Positions 1-7,871 of a stretch of 52,934 nt of DNA are shown here, piece by piece. This DNA is from Vreelandella nanhaiensis (GTDB lineage: Bacteria; Pseudomonadota; Gammaproteobacteria; Pseudomonadales; Halomonadaceae). The notes under the pieces are model-generated. The model searched no databases. It had not been told where the DNA came from and was given only the letters and a program-made list of their open reading frames with translations. The translations under genes and the position numbers were made by a program. Where the stretch lies: NCBI RefSeq assembly GCF_003990185.1, contig NZ_RZHF01000001.1, forward strand, positions 1 through 52,934, written 5' to 3'. Position 1 is the first letter of the stretch, and each line of letters opens with the position of its first letter.

Positions 1-2
1 TT

Positions 3-368
3 GGGACGGTCTCCGCTCAAGCGGCGTTACCGCCAGAGGCAACACTGTATAAAAACCCCCAGTGCGGCTGCTGTGATGAATATGCGCGCCATCTTGAGAA
101 ACTTGGCGTAGACGTCACCATTATTGATGACGTCGAGCTGGGTGATATCAAGCAGCAGGCGGGCGTTCCCTATGGTCTGGGATCGTGCCATACCATCGAA
201 ATAGGCGAGTATTGGGTTGAAGGTCACCTTCCGATGGAAGCCGTAAAGGCGCTGTTTGAGCAACAGCCTAAAATAGATGGAATTGGTTTAGCAGGTATGC
301 CGATTGGTACGCCAGGTATGCCAGGGCCACAAGACGGTCCTTACGATGTCTACGCGTTTACAGACTAG
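3..368 (+). CDS. DUF411 family metal-binding protein, 5' end outside window
   Basis: An open frame runs from the first bases to TAG at 366-368 without an in-window start, so the N-terminus, probably a signal peptide, is missing. The protein has the DUF411 hallmarks: YKNPQCGCCDEY near the visible N-terminus (clustered cysteines), GLGSCHTIEIGEYWVEGH in the middle and GMPIGTPGMPG near the end. DUF411 proteins are small, usually periplasmic and often encoded with copper or heavy-metal resistance genes; metal binding through the CxCC cluster is the usual assumption. No resistance partner lies downstream; the next feature is a broken integrase on the other strand. The family assignment is firm and the role is inference. 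Confidence 0.85.
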   Translation, partial: GTVSAQAALPPEATLYKNPQCGCCDEYARHLEKLGVDVTIIDDVELGDIKQQAGVPYGLGSCHTIEIGEYWVEGHLPMEAVKALFEQQPKIDGIGLAGMPIGTPGMPGPQDGPYDVYAFTD

Positions 369-572
369 GAAGATGAGCAGTTTATGACCCTTTAATTGAG
401 TGATCAAAGCTGGCCTGTTGGTTGCGGTGCTCTTTCGCTGACTCTAAAGCTTTTCATTTATAAAAATTCTACCGATTTCGCTTACGTCAACCATATTGTT
501 TACGGCTCGAGAGTTTTCACATAGCCTCGGCCAAAAGCAGCCTATTATTTGCGTCTATCAAACTAATTAAAA

Positions 573-1246
573 TTAGAGACAGTGCAAGTATTTCTCAGTA
601 GTTGCGACCGAGGCATGGCCCAGTCGGTCGCGCACGTAGAGCAAGGCATAGGTCTGAGCCTTGGATTGCATCATTGAGTACAGCGTATGCGTGGGATTGG
701 TGATGGCACTCAGGAGATCAATCGATTGATGCTTGCTTAGCACCCAAATTACGGTTCGTGGCGTCTTCAGCGTGACATCTGCGGTCGTACGTCTTCCTCC
801 ACTCGCACCGACGTGAGCGAGGAGGCCTGTAGGTTGCCTAACCATTACCGTTTTCATGGCATACGGAACAGTCATCACCCAACCACACTTGGTGCCATAC
901 CGATAGAATGCGCAAAGAAGTCGTAGCCGGGCATTCACCGTTGCTGCGGCAAGGCACCGCCCTCGGGGCTTAGGTTCCAGCCCCGGAACTCCGCGAATAC
1001 CGTAGTTTCTCGGTCATTGCCCACATCACGCCAGTCAATAGCATTCACCTCACACCAGCCAAAGAACTGATACAACGCTTTCCGGCATGTTATCCACGAC
1101 TTCCTGGATTGAACCCTGCCACGCTTGATCAGATGCGCTATACAAATGTCCAGGGCTTCCTCAGTAATCTTTCCCTCCCTAGATATAAGGATTGGAAAGC
1201 CGGTGTAATTTGGGTTTGAACTTGCTCGTGCTGGAGAAGAATCCAT
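573..1246 (-). pseudogene. Tyrosine recombinase/integrase, frameshifted and internally deleted
   Basis: Two overlapping minus-strand frames make one broken integrase. The first, starting at 1246, has the core-binding-domain style of phage-type integrases (ALYQFFGWCEVNAIDW). A frameshift near 935-940 leads into a second frame with more core-binding sequence (VNARLRLLCAFYRYG) and the very C-terminal catalytic box, YVRDRLGHASVATTEKYLH, which carries the last His and the tyrosine nucleophile. The middle of the catalytic domain, with the Arg-Lys-HxxR residues, is absent: sequence jumps from LLSAITNP to the terminal box. It is therefore dead and probably marks the edge of an old insertion. Confidence 0.8.
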
Positions 1247-1415
1247 TCTGCGCTTCTACCAGGGTGTATCACTTTGGCAATCGGTAATCAGCCAAGCTGG
1301 CGCACGTACCAGGTGCCTATGATAATATCAGCAGTGGCCACGGTTGGTGCCATTATCAGCATGAGCCCGGTCAGTAACCTGGCTGACCTGTACCTCATCA
1401 CTCTGCCTTTGGTCC

Positions 1416-2444
1416 CTAGTCTTTTTTGTTTGATTTTAGCCGTTTCTGATGGTCAGCTAACTGCTTGCGCAGATCCTCTTCGCGGGATAAAGCGATTGCC
1501 AGCTGTGTCCGGGTTTCTGAGTGCTCTTCCTGAATATTTGCCAACTCCTCAATCCGCTTAGTCGCTGTCTTCAGCTCGCTACGGGCGTCGCTGGAAGATG
1601 TCTTGATCTTGTCGAGATCGGTACGAAGCGTTGCGTTCTCGTCCTGCAGCTCACCGCTGCGCCTCATAACAGAGGCATTCTCCGCACGTAGGCTGGCATG
1701 TTCCTGCTGAAGAGAAGAGAGGTCTTCGTTGACGGCCTCGAGCGTTTTCTGGAGCTGCAATTCACGTTTACTAGAGGTTTCCAGTTCCCGTGTAGCGGCT
1801 TTAAGCTCGCTTTCAATTGTGGCCAACCGGGCGCTGCTATCGGCTTTCTCGTCTCGCAAGTGGTCGACCAACGTTTGTTGCCGTTGCGCTTCAACACGCA
1901 TGGTTTCCAATTGCTGATTCTGGCGGGAGAGCTGGTCTTGTAAATCGGTAACTCGTCCCATAGCATCCGCTGCCCGCTGCCTTGCGGTGGCATTCTCCGT
2001 CACAAGCGTATGGATCTCCTCCGTCTGCTGCTCAATGCGCTGCCCATCCTGATGGCCGTGTTCACGCAAGGTTGCGATGCTGGCCTCTAGTCGCTCAATC
2101 TCGCGTAGCGCCTCATCTCGCTCTTCGTTGGCAGCTTTCTCGCGCTGTTCGGACTCTGCGCGTATCTTCTCGACTTCTTCATCAGCGTGCTGGCTAGCGG
2201 AGCGCCATAGTTCAGCTCCAACCCGCTCCAAGACAGTGCGGATCTCATTCGGCATTTCTCGCACAGCGATGGCATTGTCTTTTAGGCTATCGCGCCACTC
2301 ACGCATGACCGGGGAAATATGCGACAGGGAGCCACCACCCAGGCATTCGCGCACCTGTTCATTGGTGGGCCTGTCGATGCCTTCGGATACCAGCTTCTCG
2401 GCAGCATCAATGATGCGTTGCCGTATTTCCGGCTTAATAGTCAT
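1416..2444 (-). CDS. kfrA: KfrA-like plasmid DNA-binding coiled-coil protein
   Basis: The product is 342 aa. The N-terminal ~110 residues carry the KfrA_N type helix-turn-helix region (RPTNEQVRECLGGGSLSHISPVMREW). Residues from about 115 to the end are an almost continuous coiled coil, rich in Glu, Gln, Arg and heptad Leu. KfrA proteins of broad-host-range plasmids bind their own promoter, repress it, and form filament-like assemblies that support plasmid stability. The start ATG at 2444 has AGGAGAT upstream. A perfect inverted repeat (2468-2509) directly upstream is the likely autoregulatory operator. The gene reads away from ardC. Family call is firm; contribution to partition is from knowledge of relatives. 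Confidence 0.85.
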   Translation of the reverse strand: MTIKPEIRQRIIDAAEKLVSEGIDRPTNEQVRECLGGGSLSHISPVMREWRDSLKDNAIAVREMPNEIRTVLERVGAELWRSASQHADEEVEKIRAESEQREKAANEERDEALREIERLEASIATLREHGHQDGQRIEQQTEEIHTLVTENATARQRAADAMGRVTDLQDQLSRQNQQLETMRVEAQRQQTLVDHLRDEKADSSARLATIESELKAATRELETSSKRELQLQKTLEAVNEDLSSLQQEHASLRAENASVMRRSGELQDENATLRTDLDKIKTSSSDARSELKTATKRIEELANIQEEHSETRTQLAIALSREEDLRKQLADHQKRLKSNKKD

Positions 2445-2467
2445 GCCGGGCTATCTCCTAGTGTATG

Positions 2468-2509
2468 TATTGTATGTATGTATTATACATAAGATACATA
2501 CATACAATA
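2468..2509. promoter_or_regulatory. Probable KfrA operator: perfect 16-bp inverted repeat
   Basis: The arms TATTGTATGTATGTAT (2468-2483) and its exact reverse complement (2494-2509) flank a 10-base spacer. Within the arms the tetramer GTAT repeats. The site begins 24 bases upstream of the kfrA start codon, where KfrA family members are known to bind and repress their own transcription. That KfrA binds this particular palindrome is inference from position. Confidence 0.75.
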
Positions 2510-2570
2510 TAGTCAACAGCTTCGCTGACCCTAAAAATAATGCTAGCGCAGCCTACTAGATGATCTGCTG

Positions 2571-2677
2571 TGCAACATTCCCACCTAAGAATGCAACCAG
2601 TGCAGGAAATCTATTGGGAAAGATCGTGCCAATGTTGAAAGCCATAGCTGTTGCGGGATCGGTGCAACATCCCCACC
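2571..2677 (+). repeat. Two isolated iteron copies between kfrA and ardC
   Basis: TGCAACATTCCCACC at 2571-2585 and TGCAACATCCCCACC at 2663-2677 match the core of the origin array at 4.6-5.3 kb in sequence and orientation but lie about 2 kb away from it. The spacing of 92 bases is a non-integral number of helical turns. They could be secondary Rep binding sites used in copy-number control. Confidence 0.75.
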
Positions 2678-2690
2678 GCAGTGACTAAAC

Positions 2691-2718
2691 ACAAAAAAAA
2701 GCCTCCCGAGGGGGAGGC
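2691..2718 (-). terminator. Rho-independent terminator of ardC
   Basis: On the minus strand the hairpin GCCTCCCCCTCGGGAGGC (2701-2718) is followed by an eight-base T-run. It lies 22 bases past the ardC stop codon. Confidence 0.85.
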
Positions 2719-2740
2719 TGTTGAATGGTAAAGAAAAAAA

Positions 2741-3643
2741 TCAAGCTGCCGCGGTTGCTGCAGTTGAGTCTTCTTCTCCGTCGATCAAACCGCACTGTTG
2801 TGCCATTTGCTCGATGAAGTTGACCGCCTTCTGCGCATCAGCCAGAGCACGGTCGATCTCTTTGGCCTGGTCACCTTTGAGCCGTGAAGCCCATCCAGTG
2901 AGGTAGGACGCCGAGTTTTCGGGGGTAGCAGGGAGACCAAAGCGCATGGCTGCAAGCCAGGCGCCAGCTTCTGCCACTACTTCCTCTCGAGCGCGATCGC
3001 TCTTGTCCCGGTTGAGGCGCGAGGGAGCACCAGTAGCATGGATCAGCTCATGCAGGCCGGTGGCCGCAATTTCACTAACCTCATGGAACTGTTCAGGACG
3101 GGGCAGGCGTATGCCATCCGTAGAGGGCCTGTAGTAGGCCTTGTCACCGCCCCAGCTTAAAGGGATGCCCGATGCTTCAATCAGCCGTGCAACGAACTGC
3201 ACGGGCTCAGGTTGAGCTTCTAAGACAGGTGGCTTTGCAGCCTCTGTCAATGGGTCCGCCAGCTGCTCCTCGTTAAACACATAAAAGATACGGTTCACGG
3301 GGATGATTTTCTCCTCCGTTGTGCCGTTCTCCTTCTTCTCGCGCTTTTTGTGGAATTTCCAAAATTCCACGGGAGTGGCCTTTTCGCCCTTGCGGGGGTG
3401 AGTGCAGAGATCCTTCGCTTGCTTGAAAGTCACCCAGGCAGGGCTGGTGTAGCCGTTTTTATCTGAAGCAATCCAGAGACTGATGATATTTGACCAGCCA
3501 GTGTAAGAACGCCCTGAAGAGGCGTTATAGGGCTGGCTCACATCTTTGTCGCCTGGTTTCCAAGGCTTCTGCCAGGGGGCTGTGCCTTCCATCAAACCTT
3601 GTATGAGTGCTTCGCGGATACCATCGATTGCACGTTTGCTCAT
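2741..3643 (-). CDS. ardC: ArdC-like antirestriction protein (ssDNA-binding, zinc metallopeptidase)
   Basis: The 300-aa protein follows the ArdC plan. Residues 1-125 form the N-terminal ssDNA-binding domain (APWQKPWKP, RSYTGWSNI, WVTFKQAKDL). Residues ~145-290 form a metallopeptidase-like domain with the zinc motif HELIH at 198-202 and a following EEVVAE glutamate at ~225 as probable third ligand. ArdC of IncW plasmid pSa protects incoming single-stranded plasmid DNA from restriction, so this is expected to be an early gene in transfer. The start at 3643 sits just after a radC-motif leader (3648-3710), which supports it. It is divergent from radC, which has its own copy of the same leader. 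Confidence 0.88.
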   Translation of the reverse strand: MSKRAIDGIREALIQGLMEGTAPWQKPWKPGDKDVSQPYNASSGRSYTGWSNIISLWIASDKNGYTSPAWVTFKQAKDLCTHPRKGEKATPVEFWKFHKKREKKENGTTEEKIIPVNRIFYVFNEEQLADPLTEAAKPPVLEAQPEPVQFVARLIEASGIPLSWGGDKAYYRPSTDGIRLPRPEQFHEVSEIAATGLHELIHATGAPSRLNRDKSDRAREEVVAEAGAWLAAMRFGLPATPENSASYLTGWASRLKGDQAKEIDRALADAQKAVNFIEQMAQQCGLIDGEEDSTAATAAA

Positions 3644-3647
3644 GATC

Positions 3648-3710
3648 TATCTCCTCTCTCATTCCTGCAGTAGTGCAGGTCTCAAGAAGGGATAGGGCGC
3701 TAGGTGACAG
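3648..3710 (-). ncRNA. radC-motif RNA leader, copy 1 (ardC)
   Basis: Read on the minus strand: a GTCA box, CCCTATCCCTTCTTGAGACC, then inverted TGCA arms with a short loop, then GGAATGAGAGAGGAG, which holds the Shine-Dalgarno. The 5' pyrimidine arm is complementary to the AGAGGAG arm around the central CCTGCA/TGCAGG stem. This matches what I know of the radC RNA motif, a structured 5' leader described bioinformatically in proteobacteria ahead of radC, antirestriction and other DNA-acting genes. Eight more copies occur in this window. Confidence 0.8.
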
Positions 3711-3720
3711 CCGGTGGGGG

Positions 3721-3777
3721 GTCAGTGCTTCCCCTAACTCTAATCGAGACCCGGCAGCGGGAATGAGAGAGGAGAGA
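3721..3777 (+). ncRNA. radC-motif RNA leader, copy 2 (radC)
   Basis: GTCA, then CCCCTAACTCTAATCGAGACC, then an inverted CCG(G)C/GCGGG stem and GGAATGAGAGAGGAG ending next to ATG at 3778. The stem bases differ from the other copies (CCGGC instead of CCTGC) while pairing is kept, which is covariation supporting an RNA structure. This is the archetypal position for the motif, in front of radC. Confidence 0.8.
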
Positions 3778-4335
3778 ATGATGAAGCACACCAACCAGTT
3801 GGATATGTTCGCAGTTAGTGAGGCGGCCAAAGTTTATAGTTTCCCTGGAAAGGGAACCGTAGAGACCGCAGAGCAGCGTAAAGAGAGTGAAGATGCTGTT
3901 ATCTCAGAGGCACTGAACATCATCGAAGCACGGTTCTATGGTCAGCTTGAGAGTGAGGGTGCAAAGATAACGGCTCCTTGGATAGCGGTTGATTATCTGA
4001 CGCTCAAGTATGCGGAACTGCCTTACGAAGTGTTCTCAGTGACGTGGCTGAACTCGCAACATCAAGTCATCAAGCATGAGGAGCTTTTTAGAGGCACCGT
4101 GGATAAGGCGGCTGTCTATCCTAGGGAAGTGGTTAGAAGTGCGATTGAAACGAATGCTTCCGCCGTATTGTTGTGTCACAACCATCCTAGCGGTAGTCCT
4201 CAAGAGAGTGATGCTGATCGTCAGATTACGAAGAAGCTACAAGAGGCTTTGGATGTGATCGACGTAAAGGTGATAGACCACATTATTGTGGCTGGCACCG
4301 AGCATGTCAGCTTTGCAGAGAGGGGGCTGATATAA
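3778..4335 (+). CDS. radC: RadC-family JAB/MPN domain protein
   Basis: I place the start at ATG 3778 (ATGATG), immediately after the leader Shine-Dalgarno, not further upstream where the frame would translate the RNA leader. The 185-aa product lacks the N-terminal UPF0758 helix-hairpin-helix part in full and consists mainly of the JAB/MPN domain. The JAMM metal motif is visible as HNHPSGSPQESDAD near residues 134-147, with an upstream glutamate in EELFRG. RadC-type proteins on plasmids and genomic islands are often found with antirestriction genes; the activity is unproven, and the historical DNA-repair role is doubtful. A strong terminator follows. Confidence 0.88.
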   Translation: MMKHTNQLDMFAVSEAAKVYSFPGKGTVETAEQRKESEDAVISEALNIIEARFYGQLESEGAKITAPWIAVDYLTLKYAELPYEVFSVTWLNSQHQVIKHEELFRGTVDKAAVYPREVVRSAIETNASAVLLCHNHPSGSPQESDADRQITKKLQEALDVIDVKVIDHIIVAGTEHVSFAERGLI

Positions 4336-4360
4336 CTTCAACGGTTATGCCGTTTTCATG

Positions 4361-4394
4361 GCCTCACCAGCATTCCAGCTGGTGAGGCTTTTTT
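4361..4394 (+). terminator. Rho-independent terminator of radC
   Basis: An 11-bp perfect stem GCCTCACCAGC / GCTGGTGAGGC with a six-base loop is followed by six Ts. It lies 25 bases downstream of the radC stop. Confidence 0.92.
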
Positions 4395-5524
4395 ATGGGC
4401 TATCCTTTAATTGTTAAACCTGCTGTGATGTTGATACTGCTCTTCTAACGGCCCACAAAGAAACTCGGTGGCTTGGGGGGTGTTAGGAAAGGCTGGTTAA
4501 TATAAAAAGGTTAAAGGGTTAAGGCTGGGTTAAAACAGGGTTACGAGCGAGTAAAGAAGCATCAAACCACTGAAAAGTATGCATTATCTTTCAAAAACCG
4601 ATGCAACGTCCCCACCGCTTGCTATGCAACATTCCCACCGCTTGCTGTGCAACATCCCCACCTGGGGCTCAAAGTTATCCTCCTGATGTCCACAGAAAAC
4701 GTCTTTTTGTCCACATTTTGGCTCATTTAGGCACCATCTGTGCAACATTCCCACCTGCAAGATTTAAGGCATGATAGGTTGACAGGATCGATTCGATTCG
4801 CTCTGCATCTCCTGTGCAATATACCCACCTACTATAGAGGGCTAAATTGCTGGTCAGAAAATAACCTGTGCAGTATCCCCACCGAAACGATGCAACATTC
4901 CCACCTATAAAACGCTACTTTTCCACAGGCTTACCCACAGTAAATGTGGATACGTTGATAGCTATCAGAGCACTTTTATACCGTTATCATTTGAAGCTGC
5001 TTAATATAGTGCCTTACCTTCTTTGTTGTCAAATTGTTACTGATCGACAATCCCCTGCCAGGGAGGAATGACACTTTTGAGCACGCTGGCCGTGCTTTAA
5101 AGACCTGTCGCGGGGGCTGATGGTGCAACGTTCCCACCTACGTTCTGTGAGCTACACTCTTGAATGCCTACTGTGATAGCAGTCTGCTTACAAGGGTGAC
5201 TGGACGTTGGCTACGGTCATTGGCGCGGTGATTAAGGAGGTCTGGAAGCATCTATCTGTGCAACATTCCCCCTATTGAGCAAGGTGATCGAGAGGGTCTG
5301 GAATCGGCTATCTGTGCAACATTCCCCCCAATGATGGCACACGCTTGGACTGCAATGCGCGCCTCAATGGTTCCTGCAGCACAGCCCGTTAATTACGATC
5401 CTGGCTGGCTGGGGTTTGAAGGGCGACGAGTTGCCCATGTGTACATTATCCCCCTAAGCAGTAAAGGCCATCTAAATGCATTCAATGATCCAGACTTCAC
5501 AAAAGGAAATAAGATAATATTATT
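4395..5524 (+). repeat. Iteron array, probable origin of replication (oriV)
   Basis: This gene-free stretch carries direct repeats of TGTGCAACATTCCCACC, all in + orientation. Cores start at 4602, 4625, 4648, 4741, 4815, 4869, 4891, 5124, 5259 and 5315, with a degenerate copy near 5440. The first three are spaced exactly 23 bases, a typical iteron period of about two helical turns. Variation falls at A/G in position 5-6 and T/C at position 10. A DnaA-box-like TTTTCCACA lies at 4919-4927. The rep gene reads towards the array from the other side. Iteron plus Rep arrangement is the standard theta-replication origin; the exact melting site is not identified. No protein-coding gene is supported here. 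Confidence 0.85.
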
Positions 5525-6556
5525 TTAAAGTGATGTTTCGCTAATAGTATGTAAGTCTTTCTTTAACCGTATTGAGTTACTTTTGTAATTTGCTCTTTTA
5601 ACAGTTTTGACAAATTTATCTGTAGGAAAGATTGTGTAGTAAATATCAACAAGTTTTTTCCCTTCCGTTATTCTCTTCGCTTTATAACTAGCTATAACCT
5701 CATGCTCAACGAGTACGTCTAGGGCAATTTTCATAGCCCGAACATTACTGCCCATGCGATCAGAAAGCCCGCGAGGGCTACCTGACAGGTAAGGAATAAG
5801 ACGAGGCGTATAGGGATCGTTGGCTGATGCCTGGCTCCAGTAGTGACTCATTCGCTTATGCATGTACCGGGCAAGAGGGCTCTTAATCGACATCGAAGTG
5901 CTATAGTCATATAAACGGAAAGTTTGTTTAAGAATGCTCTCAGTTACTAAAGGGTTAAACTGTACATAGCATTTAGTATCGCCTTCACGCATCTGAATAT
6001 CTTTTCGCGTGGTTAGGCCGACCATAGGAAAAAAGCTTGAGGAAATAACAGTTTCATTATCATTGGTGACCGTTTCAAGCTGTGCGCCACGGCATACAAG
6101 TATCGCCTCCTTTATCTCGCTGAGTTTGAACTCATGTTTGTTCCGGCGTAACTCAGCACGCAACTCGTAGAAAGTAAAAAGAACACCAACTTTACCATCG
6201 ATCATGACGCTTCCGCCATTAACAGCCAGTTTTCTTAAAGCGTCTTCTATAATCTCTTCACGCTCACCAGGATAAACTAGCTCATGTTTGCCTTTACTAT
6301 TCTCGATAATAGCTGGCTTAACTTTAACCTTTATAACGCGGTCGCCTATACGGCACTCGCGCTCTCTTACCGCGCTGTTAAGGTCTGTGAATCGACGACG
6401 CTTCTCCAGAGAATATTTAGGCAATGCATCGTAAATGTCGATGCTATTACTATAATTTCTGTCCCGGCTATCGCTCAGGCTGAATAGGTCAAGCTGAGGC
6501 GGCTTATTAACCGCAACTGCTTGTATGTCCTTGTCTTTATTGCTATCGCTGGCCAT
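5525..6556 (-). CDS. rep: Plasmid replication initiator protein (iteron-binding Rep)
   Basis: A 343-aa protein with the features of winged-helix plasmid initiators of the Replication initiator protein A group: a variable N-terminus with the short motif QLDLFSL (a possible beta-clamp-binding motif near residues 21-27), a helix-rich first domain, and the conserved stretch RLYDYSTSMSIKSPLARYMHKRMSHYW around 235-262. A basic C-terminus follows. Such proteins bind iterons as monomers, open the origin and load the helicase. The gene ends facing the iteron array (4.6-5.3 kb). Start ATG 6556 has AGGTTAGAT upstream. Lower GC than neighbours. The RadC protein also carries a similar QLDMF motif near its N-terminus. 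Confidence 0.85.
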   Translation of the reverse strand: MASDSNKDKDIQAVAVNKPPQLDLFSLSDSRDRNYSNSIDIYDALPKYSLEKRRRFTDLNSAVRERECRIGDRVIKVKVKPAIIENSKGKHELVYPGEREEIIEDALRKLAVNGGSVMIDGKVGVLFTFYELRAELRRNKHEFKLSEIKEAILVCRGAQLETVTNDNETVISSSFFPMVGLTTRKDIQMREGDTKCYVQFNPLVTESILKQTFRLYDYSTSMSIKSPLARYMHKRMSHYWSQASANDPYTPRLIPYLSGSPRGLSDRMGSNVRAMKIALDVLVEHEVIASYKAKRITEGKKLVDIYYTIFPTDKFVKTVKRANYKSNSIRLKKDLHTISETSL

Positions 6557-6589
6557 ATCTAACCTCTGTCAGCCTACAGTAATAACCTG

Positions 6590-6946
6590 CTATTTCTCTT
6601 CGACAAGCCAAGAATCAACGACCTCGGCACCGTACTGATCCTTCCAAGCCCTCAGGGTTTTATGATTGCCACCTCTTGTTTCGACAATCTCCCTTTCATA
6701 AGGATTGCGATATACCTTTATCATTCGCTTCTTACGTATAGCCGGAGACTCGCTGACGCTTTTTTCAGTATTAACCAATTTAATAACGTCCAGGGCCGAT
6801 TCATTATAATCAGCCATTAACATTTTTAAGCGGTTAAAAAAAGCACTTTCACGCTTGAAATCTTCTCGATTCTCAAACGATATAAGTTGTTCTCGAAGAG
6901 ACTTCGATTGCTCCTGCAGCTGTTGGTATTCACGCAATATAGGCAT
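6590..6946 (-). CDS. MvaT/MvaU-type H-NS-like xenogeneic silencer
   Basis: I choose the internal ATG at 6946 (MPILREYQQLQEQSKSL), which has GGAA upstream and matches the family N-terminus. The 118-aa product has an N-terminal coiled-coil oligomerisation region and the C-terminal AT-hook-like DNA-binding domain typical of the pseudomonad MvaT family: YRNPYEREIVETRGGNHKTLRAWKDQYG. These proteins coat AT-rich foreign DNA and silence transcription; plasmid-borne copies are thought to reduce the fitness cost of the plasmid (stealth function). It is immediately upstream of rep in the same direction (33-base gap), so the two may be co-transcribed. Confidence 0.85.
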   Translation of the reverse strand: MPILREYQQLQEQSKSLREQLISFENREDFKRESAFFNRLKMLMADYNESALDVIKLVNTEKSVSESPAIRKKRMIKVYRNPYEREIVETRGGNHKTLRAWKDQYGAEVVDSWLVEEK

Positions 6947-7547
6947 GTGTTTCCAGACAAGGCAATGTGAAAGTGTGCAAAGCACATTTTGTAGCTAACT
7001 CGGCTGTATGTCAACGATATGAGACCGTTGGCAGTGGTCTAAAAGCTAGCGCAAAAATATCTCTCCAAGGATGTGTTTTTCCATTAAAAAATACCCTTAT
7101 TTCGCAAAATCTACGGGTGATGGCCCTGCCAAAAGCCTAGATTTTGCGTACAGGCTTTCAGGAAATGGCTTTTACCTTGAGAAATAGAATATAGAACAAT
7201 AACTTAGGGTGATATTTTCCGTTTTTGAGTGATCCTGTGTACACAGTTAAAAAGGCCGTAGTGCTGGCGCTTAGGTTCTCTACTTATTAAAATAGTTATT
7301 TAAGAAAGTAGAGAAGGGCAGCGAACCCGAGTAGGCTGTATCAGAGTCACATGAATAAGGCTGTGCTGAATGACTTGGAAGGCAATCTACAAAATTGCGG
7401 TAGTTACTTCATATGCTCAGATGGTCGTCAATAGCATTGCAGCTGATTTAGGTGGTCTTCACATATTGGTGCCAGGACGCTGCCCAGTCTGAAGCCAGGC
7501 ACTAACCCTGATCAGGGGGAAAATCACAACCAAAAGGGAGCAATTGG
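6947..7547. other. Gene-free region with a 10-bp inverted repeat
   Basis: About 600 bases with no supported gene separate the leftward rep/mvaT unit from the rightward recombinase unit, so both promoters must lie here. The clearest structure is TTCTCTACTT (7276-7285) facing AAGTAGAGAA (7306-7315) across a very AT-rich 20-base centre. It could be a recombinase site or an operator; nothing in the sequence decides. Confidence 0.4.
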
Positions 7548-7871
7548 ATGTTTGATCACTTGATTATGCCACCCCGCGCAGGATATGCGGTCATCACTAC
7601 CAACGATTTCATGGTCATTGTCCGTGATACGGGCGATATTGTTAGTGTCCTAGAGGACGCCGATGCAGTTCTTGAGCACTTGAGCTTAACGATCCCGGGC
7701 GGGCTGCGTCGCAAGCGAGTCTATGTCGAGTCCGCACCAAGCGCATCAGATTTTTACGAGGTGATGCATGAAAGCGGGGATTTGCTCGATATTGTTATGT
7801 GCTCTGCAGACCAGGCTGATTATTTGCAGCAACACATTGCCAGCTTAGAGGGGGGCCCCGGAAATGGCTGA
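7548..7871 (+). CDS. Hypothetical protein upstream of recombinase
   Basis: A 107-aa acidic protein I do not recognise. ATG 7548 is preceded by GGGAG at a good distance. Its stop overlaps the start of the recombinase gene by eight bases, which implies translational coupling and a shared function or regulation. No signal peptide, membrane segment or metal motif is visible. It could be a small accessory or directionality protein for the recombinase, but that is only inferred from the overlap. Confidence 0.65.
   Translation: MFDHLIMPPRAGYAVITTNDFMVIVRDTGDIVSVLEDADAVLEHLSLTIPGGLRRKRVYVESAPSASDFYEVMHESGDLLDIVMCSADQADYLQQHIASLEGGPGNG

Noticed and set aside
1274..1561. 95-aa + strand frame with a hydrophobic start
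   Set aside because: Its second half overlaps the kfrA 3' end, and it has no ribosome binding site.
3673..3777. Upstream N-terminal extension of RadC
   Set aside because: The extension is the translation of the RNA leader, and a good Shine-Dalgarno precedes ATG 3778.
4602..5329. Regular short repeats considered as a CRISPR array
   Set aside because: Repeat core is only 15-17 bases, gaps are irregular apart from the first three, no cas genes are nearby, and a Rep gene is adjacent. Iterons explain it.
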